From assembly GCA_002353225.1 (NCBI GenBank), contig DEJF01000063.1, positions 55,414 to 102,120 on the forward strand: 46,707 nt of DNA. The letters run 5' to 3'. Each line of letters starts with the position of its first letter. The first letter of the stretch is position 1. The notes beneath the pieces are model-generated. The model saw only the letters and a program-made list of their open reading frames with translations. It did no database searches and was not told the DNA's origin. This stretch comes from Prevotella sp. UBA2755. Lineage in GTDB: Bacteria; Bacteroidota; Bacteroidia; Bacteroidales; Bacteroidaceae. Below, in pieces: positions 8,429 through 17,265 of the stretch. The position numbers and the translations under genes are program-made.

Positions 8429-9967
8429 TTATTTAATGATTGTCTTCTTGACCTGCTTCCCGTTACGTACAATAGTCAGTCCCTTGCGGGGAGCGTTCTG
8501 TCTTTGTCCGTCCAAAGAGTAGAAGTCTGTCTTGCCATTGTCAACAGTATTCACGTCGTTAATGCCAGAAGAATTGACAATATTAATGGTGAAAGTGCGA
8601 CTCAGTTCATGTCCGTTCTCATTGTTCTTCACAATAATCTCCACCAGACGTGAAGTGGAATTGGGCATCTCCTCGGTAGTAACCAGTTTCATATCCTCTA
8701 TCTTGAAAGGAACAGAGGCGTACTTCTTGGTGATTGGATTTCTGGCGCCACGGAGTGTGAAGGTGTAGGTGGGATTTGTAGCCTCACTCTCAACGGTCAC
8801 ATCCGCAACCACCGTTCCGACAGGAGCATCCTGAGCCACAGAGAGGTTAGACAGGATAATGTCGCTGGGGTACTCGGATGGTGGGCGGATGCCAACCACG
8901 ATGTCCTGTCCGTCAGTATAGGTATAGCCCATGGTAACATCTTTCAAACCGTCTAATGGGAAATAGGCATTGTTACTTCCGCCCCATCCCCAGTTGACAT
9001 GAAAGAAAGAACCATCGTAACCATCGAGGTTAAAGCAGTGTCCGTAACCGCCTTTCGGATCGGTACCGCAGTATATCACGGCACGTCCTTCCCGTAGTTC
9101 CTGAAGGACCAATTCTTCCCAGTTGCCACTATAGGAATCCCGTTTATAGTATTTCACTGACTGTGGGTAACCAAAATAGGTCTTTAGTGCCGGAGCGATT
9201 GCCGATGACTGTGCACCGGACCCGTCCGTTCCATAATTCATATTGACTGCCACACCACACTGATAGAGCAAACGTGCCACATTATCGCTGCTTGGCGAAC
9301 TCAATATCGTAGCCCAGTCATAGGGTTCTTCTTCGTCATAGTTGATATGTAACCAGCCGTACTCATTATGCTGGTAACCGTGATCTCCTGTTGGACGTGC
9401 CGGGTGTTGGGCAACACTCATAGCCTGTGCCATACCTACAGCGACACAGCCTACATAAGTACCCGTTGGACAGAATTTTCTATAGGAGCCGCTTTGATTC
9501 CAGTTCACCTTAATCAGCGGTTCAATCTTTTCTGCTGCTCTGTTTGCACGATGCTGGGCTTCTGTAACTTGTGGCATGCCGTCTACAGTCTGCCATCCGG
9601 CATTCTGCTTACTTAGATGACGGGCATTGTCAATAATCTGCTCGCCAAAGATACTCATCTGTGCTTTGACATTGTCTGGTTGTCCGTCCATCTGGTAGAC
9701 ACCCTCGGGAGAATAGCCAAACAAGGGCATTGACGTGTCGTCGGCAGAGATTAAAGCCCATCCCTGTGGTGCAAACTGTACGACATAATAGGCGGTCTGT
9801 CCGTTGTGGGCGACAGCCTTGACGGAAGACACAGTCCCGTTAAAACCGTCAATGCGTACTTTCATTAATTGCTCAGCCTTGCTTGCTGCCATCTGTTGAC
9901 TTACACCTTTGGCGTTTACAGAAACAGCCAGTGAGGTCAATGCGATAAGGAGTAATAGTTTCTTCAT
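8429..9967 (-). CDS. Secreted C10 (streptopain-like) cysteine peptidase, short form
   Basis: This 512-residue protein has a signal peptide ending at about residue 19 (SVNAKG). A propeptide follows with the strand-rich region YYVVQFAPQGWALISADDTSMPLFGYS. The C10 catalytic domain has Cys174 in YVGCVAVGMAQAM, His310 in GHCFNLDGYD and the downstream NWGWGG segment. Residues about 365-470 look like a cadherin/Ig-like beta-domain (SVAQDAPVGTVVADVTV). The C-terminal residues (FYSLDGQRQNAPRKGLTIVR then KKTIIK) resemble a surface sorting tail like that of the other C10 peptidase. The enzyme would digest proteins outside the cell. It heads a likely two-gene unit with the 225-residue secreted protein. 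Confidence 0.9.
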   Translation of the reverse strand: MKKLLLLIALTSLAVSVNAKGVSQQMAASKAEQLMKVRIDGFNGTVSSVKAVAHNGQTAYYVVQFAPQGWALISADDTSMPLFGYSPEGVYQMDGQPDNVKAQMSIFGEQIIDNARHLSKQNAGWQTVDGMPQVTEAQHRANRAAEKIEPLIKVNWNQSGSYRKFCPTGTYVGCVAVGMAQAMSVAQHPARPTGDHGYQHNEYGWLHINYDEEEPYDWATILSSPSSDNVARLLYQCGVAVNMNYGTDGSGAQSSAIAPALKTYFGYPQSVKYYKRDSYSGNWEELVLQELREGRAVIYCGTDPKGGYGHCFNLDGYDGSFFHVNWGWGGSNNAYFPLDGLKDVTMGYTYTDGQDIVVGIRPPSEYPSDIILSNLSVAQDAPVGTVVADVTVESEATNPTYTFTLRGARNPITKKYASVPFKIEDMKLVTTEEMPNSTSRLVEIIVKNNENGHELSRTFTINIVNSSGINDVNTVDNGKTDFYSLDGQRQNAPRKGLTIVRNGKQVKKTIIK

Positions 9968-10002
9968 CTTAAAGGATTTACGATGTTAGTTAAAATCAAA
10001 AT

Positions 10003-10048
10003 CCCCTTCCTCCCCACGTCCCTGGAGAGGAGCGTGGAGAAAAAGGGG
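10003..10048 (-). terminator. GC-rich imperfect hairpin, likely terminator of the left SusC/SusD operon
   Basis: The arms at 10003-10018 and 10033-10048 pair through CCCCTT/AAGGGG and CTCC-CACG/CGTGGAG with a small bulge. Reading leftward the hairpin is followed by ATTTTGATTTT. It lies 17 bp past the stop of the last operon gene and upstream of the C10 peptidase gene. A related GC-rich palindrome occurs at 17373-17416. Confidence 0.6.
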
Positions 10049-10064
10049 AAGTGTTTATATAAGG

Positions 10065-11741
10065 TTACTTACGGATGCGCTTGTTGGACAAACGTACCTT
10101 ATTAACCGTCTTCTTCGCTTTGGCACTTGTCTTTGCTGCACCTTTGCGGGCGGCAGCAGACTTAGCAGGGGTAAATGTAGCAATAGTTGCTCTCTCCCAC
10201 CAGCCCATAGGGTTCTCAAATGCTGCGTCATAAGCGTAAACTCCAAAACTGTCTGATGTCAGACTTCCATCTTTGTTGATGGTAAATGGAATCCAGTCTG
10301 CGTTGGTGTCATTCCTGTTGATGGAGATTAAGCCTAATTCGCCACTTCGAGACATAGTGGTGCCTAATATCTGCCAAGCGGCTACATATATGATACCCTT
10401 GTCGAGATCATAATAGCCAGGAATCTCAGAACCTTCGAGGTAGAGATCCTTGATCACCAAGGCGTTCTCTAATTCGGTGTTCTCAGGATCCTCAGCGATC
10501 GTGATGATGCCACCGTCATAATCTGTAGGTGTCTCATCGTATGCAGACTGATAAATGAAGTTGAACGTACCTAATATCATGTCCTTGGTGGGAATGAAGC
10601 CGGCATATTTCCAGATAATCTTTTCAGAAGAATAGGCATCATTGACATTACCATAAACGTCATAGATAACGCCCTCGGCAACCTTGAAGGTGACCATGTC
10701 GCCAACGGTAGGCTCTACAGGAAGTTTGAAGGAAATCTTCTTGCCTTCAACGCTCCATTGGTCTGCCTTCAGGTTGTAAGTGACAGTCTTGTCATCGTTG
10801 GTATAAGTCACGGCAATATCGCCTGCCTTAATGTCATCTTCAATAAGGTACACATTGAATGGCATGGTCATAACACCTTTGAATCCCTCCCAGTCACCAA
10901 TGACAGCATCAGTGGCAGGTGTGACATTCTCATCAGCAATAGCCCAGTTGGCATTGGTAACATGTACATAAATGCCTACGAACATATCCTCAACAGATTC
11001 TGCTGTCTCGTCAACAACTGTTGTGAATGCGCCACACTTGTTGCCCGTTTCGTCCGTAAAGGCGCCAGCCTCCCAAGAGAAAATCATGTGGGCACCAGCA
11101 GGAACGTCTGCAGCAGTGAAGGTGGCTGTGTTACCGCTGACCTCTACTGTGATGTCATCCTCTGTCAATGCTACAGGATTGCTGAAGTCAAACTCTTTGT
11201 AGTAGGCACCGGTCACCTTACCCTCACCACGAACTAATGCCTGGTCGAAAGTAATGGTTGCCGACTTGGCGGCTGCATCTGTTGAGAGAGATGCGGGTTT
11301 CGGAGCCTTCGCGTCAGTAGTAGTTACGCTAACAGCAACAACCTCACCCACGATACCTTTATCATTAGCGGCAACAGCGTAAATCTGATAAGTGGTGTTT
11401 GGCTCACAAAGAGGAGTATTGTCTGCCTTACGCATATTGTAAGTAAAGGTGGCAGCACTGTTCGTATTCAGAATTTCCTGACTCACGCTGGAGTAGCCAC
11501 CCTTCAGCAGGGTAGCGCCATCCAGTGCGTCAGCCTCGTCAGCCTCATCCACCACATAGGAATAGTACAAGGTACCTGCTCCTGGCGTGATGGTGAATGT
11601 GAAGGTAGAGTCCGCTGTCTCTGTCACGGTGATATTGACGGAAGGACCGTCACCATAGTTCTCGGTCTTAGGATCGTCCCAAGTGGTACAGCCAGTCAGG
11701 GCGATGGCAACCATCATGATACTATATAATACTTTCTTCAT
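10065..11741 (-). CDS. Surface glycan-binding-type lipoprotein with Lys/Arg-rich tail
   Basis: This 558-residue protein begins MKKVLYSIMMVAIALTGC, a lipoprotein signal with Cys18. The first third contains fibronectin-like or Ig-like strands (TFTFTITPGAGTLYYSYVVDE; NTTYQIYAVAANDKG), and the middle has further beta-rich repeats. Residues about 395-520 form a C-terminal domain (ILGTFNF ... GSLTSDSFGVYAYDAA ... GWWER) resembling the end of the neighbouring 290-residue lipoprotein. The protein ends in a strongly basic tail of about 35 residues (AAARKGAAKTSAKAKK and onward). As the last gene of a susC-susD operon it is most likely a SusE/SusF-like surface binding protein. It starts 15 bp after the preceding stop. 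Ligand unknown. Confidence 0.7.
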   Translation of the reverse strand: MKKVLYSIMMVAIALTGCTTWDDPKTENYGDGPSVNITVTETADSTFTFTITPGAGTLYYSYVVDEADEADALDGATLLKGGYSSVSQEILNTNSAATFTYNMRKADNTPLCEPNTTYQIYAVAANDKGIVGEVVAVSVTTTDAKAPKPASLSTDAAAKSATITFDQALVRGEGKVTGAYYKEFDFSNPVALTEDDITVEVSGNTATFTAADVPAGAHMIFSWEAGAFTDETGNKCGAFTTVVDETAESVEDMFVGIYVHVTNANWAIADENVTPATDAVIGDWEGFKGVMTMPFNVYLIEDDIKAGDIAVTYTNDDKTVTYNLKADQWSVEGKKISFKLPVEPTVGDMVTFKVAEGVIYDVYGNVNDAYSSEKIIWKYAGFIPTKDMILGTFNFIYQSAYDETPTDYDGGIITIAEDPENTELENALVIKDLYLEGSEIPGYYDLDKGIIYVAAWQILGTTMSRSGELGLISINRNDTNADWIPFTINKDGSLTSDSFGVYAYDAAFENPMGWWERATIATFTPAKSAAARKGAAKTSAKAKKTVNKVRLSNKRIRK

Positions 11742-11756
11742 AATCGTTACTTATTA

Positions 11757-12629
11757 TTATTGTTTCGTAAGTTTAGCACCAGGGATGACAATCTCGAACC
11801 ATCCGGCAGAGGTGGTTGTACCAGCGTTATAAGCGTGGGATCCGAAGTAATCACTGAAGGTGATCGTTCCATTCTCGTCAATGGTACCAACAAGGCTACC
11901 GCCAGTCTCAATAGCAGCAACACCGTCAGGACCATAGAATGCTTCGAGGATACCATCGTAAGAACTACTCTCATAGATAGTCTGTCCTACAGGAATGGCG
12001 ATTTCTGTCTTTTCTGCGTTCACCGTTCCATAGACTGGATTAGTAGTGCCTCCAGGAACCAGGTTGTAGATCCATACCTTTGACAGGTCATCGGCATCTT
12101 TCACAATCTGGACTGTCCAGTTGAGGGCATCACCCCACTTAGAGCCACCAGTACCGGTAAATGTGCCGAGGATGGCTGCCAGTGGGTGCTCGTCGTCATT
12201 AATAGTCACCTTACAAGTAGCGTTTGCGCCAAGATTGACACCATTGGGATTTACCAATGAGATCGTCAGGTTCACATCACCGTCAAACTCGTCATTGTCG
12301 ATAATGTTCAGTTTGATAATCTGTGTGGGGGCATCCTTGGTGAAGGTCAGTGTTTTGGAACTGTTTGCCAAGGTGAAATGCTCTCCCTCAACAGCACCTG
12401 CCGTCTCAGGGATGGTAATCTCGAAATCAACAGTCGTCTCAATACCAGAGAGGGAAGTGAGCAGTACGGGAATCTCAATGCTCCCCTCCGTCTCACCGAC
12501 ACTTGCCGTGGAATTGGTCATCGCCACAAAAGCGTCAGCATCATTGAATGATGGTTGGTCGTTGCTGCACGACGTAAACGTCAGGAATGCGGCAGCCACC
12601 ATACCGTATGCTAATTTATATATTTTCAT
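11757..12629 (-). CDS. Calx-beta domain surface lipoprotein
   Basis: This 290-residue protein starts with a lipoprotein signal ending LTFTSC (Cys21). Residues about 35-150 match a Calx-beta domain: EGSIEIPVLLT, TVDFEITI, AVEGEHFTLANSSKTLTF, IIKLNIIDNDEFDGDVNLTISLVNPNG, then VTINDDEHP. A second beta-domain follows (AAILGTFTGTG ... GTIDENGTITFSDYFGSHAYNAG ... GWFEIVIPG) resembling the C-terminal domain of the 558-residue lipoprotein downstream. Its place after susD fits a surface ligand-binding subunit of the transporter. It begins 29 bp after the susD stop. No catalytic residues are evident. Confidence 0.75.
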   Translation of the reverse strand: MKIYKLAYGMVAAAFLTFTSCSNDQPSFNDADAFVAMTNSTASVGETEGSIEIPVLLTSLSGIETTVDFEITIPETAGAVEGEHFTLANSSKTLTFTKDAPTQIIKLNIIDNDEFDGDVNLTISLVNPNGVNLGANATCKVTINDDEHPLAAILGTFTGTGGSKWGDALNWTVQIVKDADDLSKVWIYNLVPGGTTNPVYGTVNAEKTEIAIPVGQTIYESSSYDGILEAFYGPDGVAAIETGGSLVGTIDENGTITFSDYFGSHAYNAGTTTSAGWFEIVIPGAKLTKQ

Positions 12630-12658
12630 AATTCTAAATTCTAAATTTCAAACTATAA

Positions 12659-14083
12659 TTAATAGCCCTCGTTCTGCTCCATGTTCGGGTTAGCATTACG
12701 CTCACGCTGTGGAATAGGCATCGCCCACTTGTAATTGGGGAATGGTACGTCTTTATTGACGGAACCATCGAAGTCAGTACGAGTAAGAGACTTTTTGCAA
12801 CGAGCATAATCATAGACGATATGTCCTTCAAACATCAACTCCTTACGACGCTCCTTGAATACGTCAAAAGAGGCGTCAACTGATGCACCACGTTTGGTGG
12901 CAACAGTTCTGAGATCATTCAGAGCCGTTGTTCCGCTGATAGCGGCACCATTGGAGATAGCCTCTGCACGGTTGAGATACATCTCCGCAAGGCGGATGAT
13001 GGGCACATTGGTCTCTCTTGGGTTGGCACCTTCCTTACCACTGTATTTCATCATGAGCCAGTCTGTCTCATGTTTCTTGAACAGGTTCAGGCGTATATCA
13101 CCATCCTCATAGAGGTCATACAGATCCTGAGTGGCGCAAACGTCGCCAGAACCAGAGTTGTCGGAACTTGATCCAGTGATGTAGGAGAGGTGTGTCCAAC
13201 CAGACTCGTCCCAGTACTCATTCTTCTTAGAGCCAAATACCTCGAAGATAATCTCACCACCCTTTGGAGCCGCAGAGGCAGACCACATGGAAAGGTACTC
13301 ATCTGCATCGGCAAGTTTGTATTTGCCGCTACTGATAACTTTTGTAGCATACTCGGCACATTTCTGCCACTCACCCATATAAAGGTAAACACGAGAGAGC
13401 AATGCCTGGATAGCAGGTTTTGAAACCATGGCGGCAGGGTCACTGATTCCAGCACGGGTATAACTGTCGCTGATAAGACCCTCAGCCTCCAGCAAGTCTG
13501 TTACCACCTGGTCGTAAACCTCTTTGACGGTATTGCGGGCAGGTTGTCCGTTCTCTGTTACCAAGACAACAGGTACACCAAGGCTCTCAGGCTGGTAGGT
13601 GTAGGGCTGTGCATAGGTAATCACCAAGTCGAAGTGACAAAGTGCGCGAATGAAGAGCGCCTCTGCTTTCAGGTTGTTGAGGTCTTGGGTACTTACAGTA
13701 GAAGACTCTTTACCTTCTATATTATTAATAATGTTGTTTGCCCATGAAATGGTATAGTAGGCATAACTCCATAAAGAAGAGGTGCTGTTCTCAGTATAGT
13801 TCCACTGGGTGTCGTCACGATAACGGCCAGAACCAGGATCTGAAATCGGGTTCTTGGCATTACCGGCACGCAACTCTGACTGCAGAATAAACTCGCCATC
13901 GTACCAGTAGCAACTCTGGAACATAGAGTAGAGTCCTGCAGCAGCATTATTCAGACCCTCGTATTTCCCGAGGGTGATCTCATTACTCTGCTTCAATTCG
14001 GGAGCCTCTTCCAGATAGTCCTTACATGAGGTGAAAGAGCCAATGGCTGCAAGAAGCGTCAATCCCATTAATATCTTTTTCAT
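12659..14083 (-). CDS. SusD/RagB-family nutrient-binding lipoprotein (left locus)
   Basis: SusD proteins cap the SusC channel from outside and hand over the ligand. The 474-residue protein starts MKKILMGLTLLAAIGSFTSC with Cys20 as lipidation site. Family landmarks include LWSYAYYTISWANNIINNI, the RALCHFDLVITYAQPY helix, the TPR-like helices (AIQALLSRVYLYMGEWQKCAEYATKVI), VPIIRLAEMYLNRAEAI, and a C-terminal WAMPIPQRERNANPNMEQN segment. The frame extends ten codons further to an ATG at 14113, but 14083 gives a normal signal peptide. It lies 30 bp after the susC stop, in the same operon. Confidence 0.92.
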   Translation of the reverse strand: MKKILMGLTLLAAIGSFTSCKDYLEEAPELKQSNEITLGKYEGLNNAAAGLYSMFQSCYWYDGEFILQSELRAGNAKNPISDPGSGRYRDDTQWNYTENSTSSLWSYAYYTISWANNIINNIEGKESSTVSTQDLNNLKAEALFIRALCHFDLVITYAQPYTYQPESLGVPVVLVTENGQPARNTVKEVYDQVVTDLLEAEGLISDSYTRAGISDPAAMVSKPAIQALLSRVYLYMGEWQKCAEYATKVISSGKYKLADADEYLSMWSASAAPKGGEIIFEVFGSKKNEYWDESGWTHLSYITGSSSDNSGSGDVCATQDLYDLYEDGDIRLNLFKKHETDWLMMKYSGKEGANPRETNVPIIRLAEMYLNRAEAISNGAAISGTTALNDLRTVATKRGASVDASFDVFKERRKELMFEGHIVYDYARCKKSLTRTDFDGSVNKDVPFPNYKWAMPIPQRERNANPNMEQNEGY

Positions 14084-14113
14084 ATTGCTTGTCTTTTTAA
14101 TTTTCATGAACAA

Positions 14114-17095
14114 TTAGAATGCAACATCAAGTCCAAGTACGAAAGTCTTAGTAACAGGATAGATACCTGCACCCATACCACCGACACCACGCTCGGGATC
14201 CCAGAAGTTCACATCATGGAAAGTATAAACATTCAGACCGCTGGCATATACCTTGGCAGAGGAAAGACCGATCTTGCTAATCAACTCACGGGGGAACATA
14301 TACGAGAGGGTAACGTCCTTGATGCGGAAGTAGTCTCCCTTCTCAATGAAACGACTGTTATAGTAACTGTATGAGTTAGTGGCATTACCTGCGATAGGCT
14401 TAGGATTGCATCCAGTGTCACCGGGCTTCTTCCAGTAGTTCATGGCACTTGCCATCTGGTTCATCGACATTTGGTTACCATCACTCTGCAGATAACGGTT
14501 CTCCTGGATGAATACCTTGTTACCGCCCTTGAACTCACCCACAATGCTCAGTGAGAGGTTCTTCCAACTCAGAGTGGTGTTGATACCGCCAGTGACTGTC
14601 GGCTCAGGACTACCACACTTGACATAAGCGGCATCATTGAAGTTATTGGTCAGTGTACCGTCCTCTGTGCGCCAGAGAGCCTCACCGTTGACAGGGTTCA
14701 CCCCATAATAGTCTTTCATATAGAAGGTCATCAGACGCTCACCAACGATATAGCGTACCAGACCAGTTCCCATCATCTCGTCACCGGCAAGTTCCAAGAT
14801 CTTAGACTTGTTGTGGGCAATATTGAAACCAACATCCCATTTCCAGTCCTTGGTGTCGATGATATTAGCGTCAAACTGGAACTCTATACCAGAGTTACGC
14901 ATAGATCCGACGTTCGTCAGTGCCGTGTTGAAACCTGTGGTAGAAGACTGTGCCTTGTCCAGCAACATGTCTGTGGTCTTACGGGTGTAGACATCCAAAC
15001 TACCAGAGAAACGCTTCAGGAAACGGAAGTCGATACCGAAGTTCCAAGCGTAGTTCTTCTCCCAAGACAAATCAGGGTTGGAAGGAGTAGAAGGACGCAT
15101 GCCTGTCACACCGTTATATACTGTAGAGGTGTAGGTACCGTATGCCTGATAAACCTCAATGTTGTTGTTACCGTTCACACCATAACTGGCACGTAGTTTC
15201 AGGACATCGAGCCACTTCACGTTCTTCATGAACTTCTCGTTATGCATGTTCCATGACAGACCTACCGACCAGAAGGTACCCCAGCGCTTGTTGCTGCCGA
15301 AGAGTGAACTGCCGTCAGCACGGATAGATGCCTGCAGATAGTAACGGGAGTCATAACTGTAGTCTAAGATACCGAACCATGACAGCATGGTTTCTGTGCT
15401 TCTTGTATAGTCAGCACCGAAATTGCTGCCAGACTTGTTACCAGAAGGCAGATAAGGAATATCGGGGTTCAACTCACCAATAGACTGATAGTTCTGGAAA
15501 TAGTGGTCATGGATAGCCTCCTGACCAAACAGAACACGCAGGTTGTGCTTGTCGTTGAAAGAGTCCTGATATGTAGCCGTGTTAGAGGTTGTCATCACAC
15601 GGTGAGTACTCTGTGTCTGCTGCAGGATAGGATAGCCTGCCTCGTTGTCACTTGCCTCCAATGACCAGTAGCGACGACCCTCACCGAAGGTCAACTCAGC
15701 GGCATTGGTGGTCTTGAAGGTCAACTGCTTGATAGGCTTCCACTCCAAATAGAAACTGCCGTTGAAGTTGTACTTCTTATCCCACTGGTCGTCATACTCT
15801 GCCGTGGCACGAGGGTTCGTGTTGGAATTCTCGGGGATTCTCACATAGTGAGAGCCGTCCTCATTGAAAGCAGGACTCCAGGGAAGGATCGTCATTCCTG
15901 CGTAGGCAGGGTTGGCGTAATAAAGACTCTGCATTGGAACGTCCTCGCTATAACGATAACCGCCATTGATGCGGACACCAGTCTTCAACCACTTGTTGAT
16001 CTCGTGGTCTACGTTGACACGGGCAAGCAGACGCTTGAAGTCAAAACCATAGAACACACCGTCAGTGTGGTTGTATGAGATAGAATTGTAATATTTGGTC
16101 TTTTGGGAACCACCTGACATGGTGATCTCATACTCCTGGTTATGACCAGTACGTGTCATGTGCTCCATCCAATTGGTCTGTGGACGGCTCAGCAACTCGT
16201 AAGGACGATAGTATGCACCGGCAGGGTTGTCAGGATCCATGCCGGCATTGCGGATAGCGTCACGCTGATACTCCAGCAACTGCTGTCCAGTCATCAACTT
16301 GAAGTTGTTGTCGTTGGCAAGATAAGATACTCCGAACTTCACACGAGCAGTAAACTGGCTCTTGCCCTCCTTACCGCTCTTGGTGGTAATCAGGATGACA
16401 CCGTTGGCAGCACGAGAACCATAAACGGAAGCGGCTGCAGCGTCCTTTAGGACGGTGATGCTCTCAATATCGCTTGGGTTCAACATAGAGATAGGGTTAC
16501 CGGCTCCATCATTACCTAACTCATCATCAGCGCCACTAGTTACGGCGATACCATCAATCACATACAACGGGTTGTTGCCTGCGTTGATAGAACTGGTACC
16601 ACGGATACGGATACTGGAGGAAGCACCAGGCTGTCCGGAGTTCTGGGTGATCATCACACCGGCAAGTTTACCGGCAAGCATCTTATCCACAGAGATAGCG
16701 GGGATGTCTGCAATCTCATCACCACTAACGGTCGTGATAGACCCAGTCTTTGCCTCACGGCGCTGTGTACCATATCCAACAACGATCACCTCGTCCAAGG
16801 CTTTCTGGTCGTTGGTCAGGATGATGCGCATGTTTGCACGGGCACTTACCTCGATAGGCTCCATACCCACATAAGTGATGCGAAGGGTACTCTTGCCAGC
16901 AGGAACTGTCAATGAGAAATGACCATCTGCATCTGTTACTGTACCGATATTCGTGCCTACAACGAGAACAGAGGCTCCAATAACAGGGCTGTTGTCCTCC
17001 TGAGCGATAACGGTACCGTTAACTTTCGTTTGTGCCATCGCCAGTCCTAAACTCAGGAAAAGGCAGGCAAAAAACATCGTTAGTCTTTTTTCCAT
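14114..17095 (-). CDS. SusC/RagA-family TonB-dependent outer-membrane transporter (left locus)
   Basis: This TonB-dependent channel forms the import half of a SusC/SusD pair. The 993-residue protein begins MEKRLTMFFACLFLSLGLAM with a signal peptide ending at AMAQ. A carboxypeptidase-regulatory-like domain follows (residues about 24-95), then a TonB-box-like stretch DEVIVVGYGT, the plug (SIRIRGTSSINAGNNPLYVIDGI; ASVYGSRAANGVILITTKSG), and a long barrel. The frame is open to 17236, but the upstream part runs through a palindromic site and lacks a signal peptide, so 17095 is used. The first 110 residues are about 86% identical to those of the divergent susC at 21388. A single good promoter lies upstream at 17234-17265, beyond the palindromic site. 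Confidence 0.93.
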   Translation of the reverse strand: MEKRLTMFFACLFLSLGLAMAQTKVNGTVIAQEDNSPVIGASVLVVGTNIGTVTDADGHFSLTVPAGKSTLRITYVGMEPIEVSARANMRIILTNDQKALDEVIVVGYGTQRREAKTGSITTVSGDEIADIPAISVDKMLAGKLAGVMITQNSGQPGASSSIRIRGTSSINAGNNPLYVIDGIAVTSGADDELGNDGAGNPISMLNPSDIESITVLKDAAAASVYGSRAANGVILITTKSGKEGKSQFTARVKFGVSYLANDNNFKLMTGQQLLEYQRDAIRNAGMDPDNPAGAYYRPYELLSRPQTNWMEHMTRTGHNQEYEITMSGGSQKTKYYNSISYNHTDGVFYGFDFKRLLARVNVDHEINKWLKTGVRINGGYRYSEDVPMQSLYYANPAYAGMTILPWSPAFNEDGSHYVRIPENSNTNPRATAEYDDQWDKKYNFNGSFYLEWKPIKQLTFKTTNAAELTFGEGRRYWSLEASDNEAGYPILQQTQSTHRVMTTSNTATYQDSFNDKHNLRVLFGQEAIHDHYFQNYQSIGELNPDIPYLPSGNKSGSNFGADYTRSTETMLSWFGILDYSYDSRYYLQASIRADGSSLFGSNKRWGTFWSVGLSWNMHNEKFMKNVKWLDVLKLRASYGVNGNNNIEVYQAYGTYTSTVYNGVTGMRPSTPSNPDLSWEKNYAWNFGIDFRFLKRFSGSLDVYTRKTTDMLLDKAQSSTTGFNTALTNVGSMRNSGIEFQFDANIIDTKDWKWDVGFNIAHNKSKILELAGDEMMGTGLVRYIVGERLMTFYMKDYYGVNPVNGEALWRTEDGTLTNNFNDAAYVKCGSPEPTVTGGINTTLSWKNLSLSIVGEFKGGNKVFIQENRYLQSDGNQMSMNQMASAMNYWKKPGDTGCNPKPIAGNATNSYSYYNSRFIEKGDYFRIKDVTLSYMFPRELISKIGLSSAKVYASGLNVYTFHDVNFWDPERGVGGMGAGIYPVTKTFVLGLDVAF

Positions 17096-17115
17096 AAACA
17101 CTCTCTTGATTAATT
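16838..17115 (-). repeat. Inverted homology arm: 5' end and leader of the left susC
   Basis: This stretch aligns without gaps to the reverse complement of 21368-21645. It contains two blocks of exact identity: 55 bp (17061-17115, spanning the last 20 bp of the leader and the signal-peptide codons) and 48 bp (16838-16885). In this genome orientation the two copies face away from each other. Confidence 0.85.
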
Positions 17116-17163
17116 TTATACTAATTGAATAAACTTTTTCAACATTGTTTCGTCTAATTGATA

Positions 17164-17187
17164 TCCACCTCCGCGCCCGAGGTGGAC
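17164..17187 (-). repeat. 24-bp palindromic site, left copy (putative invertase crossover site)
   Basis: On the minus strand the site reads arm GTCCACCTC, 7-nt spacer GGGCGCG and arm GAGGTGGA. All 24 bases match the copy at 21294-21317 in the opposite orientation. Two inverted arms around a 6-8 nt asymmetric spacer is the usual core-site form for tyrosine recombinases. The start codon of susC lies 68 bp further left. If transcribed, the arms would also form a stable hairpin in the susC leader. Confidence 0.6.
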
Positions 17188-17197
17188 CATCCACGAT

Positions 17198-17219
17198 GCG
17201 CCTCCGCAAGTGAGGTGTC
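17198..17219. repeat. Degenerate second copy of the palindromic site
   Basis: The order CCTC, 7-nt spacer CGCAAGT, GAGGTG repeats the arm-spacer-arm plan of the main site, with its centre about 33 bp away. The arms match at most positions and the spacer does not. It may be an accessory recombinase site or chance. Confidence 0.35.
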
Positions 17220-17233
17220 GACGCAAGATTGTG

Positions 17234-17265
17234 CAAAATTACAACAATTATTCACAATCAGCAAA
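17234..17265 (-). promoter_or_regulatory. Promoter facing the left susC, inside the putative invertible segment
   Basis: On the minus strand TTTG (17265-17262), a 20-bp spacer and TAATTTTG (17241-17234) match the Bacteroidetes consensus. It lies on the inner side of the 24-bp site, so inversion would detach it from the left susC and place it upstream of the right susC. The leader would be about 130 nt long. Confidence 0.65.

Noticed and set aside
17096..17236. Upstream extension of the left susC frame by 47 codons
   Set aside because: The extension reads through the palindromic site and promoter-proximal leader, contains many Arg residues and lacks a signal peptide; the ATG at 17095 gives a standard signal sequence identical to that of the right susC.
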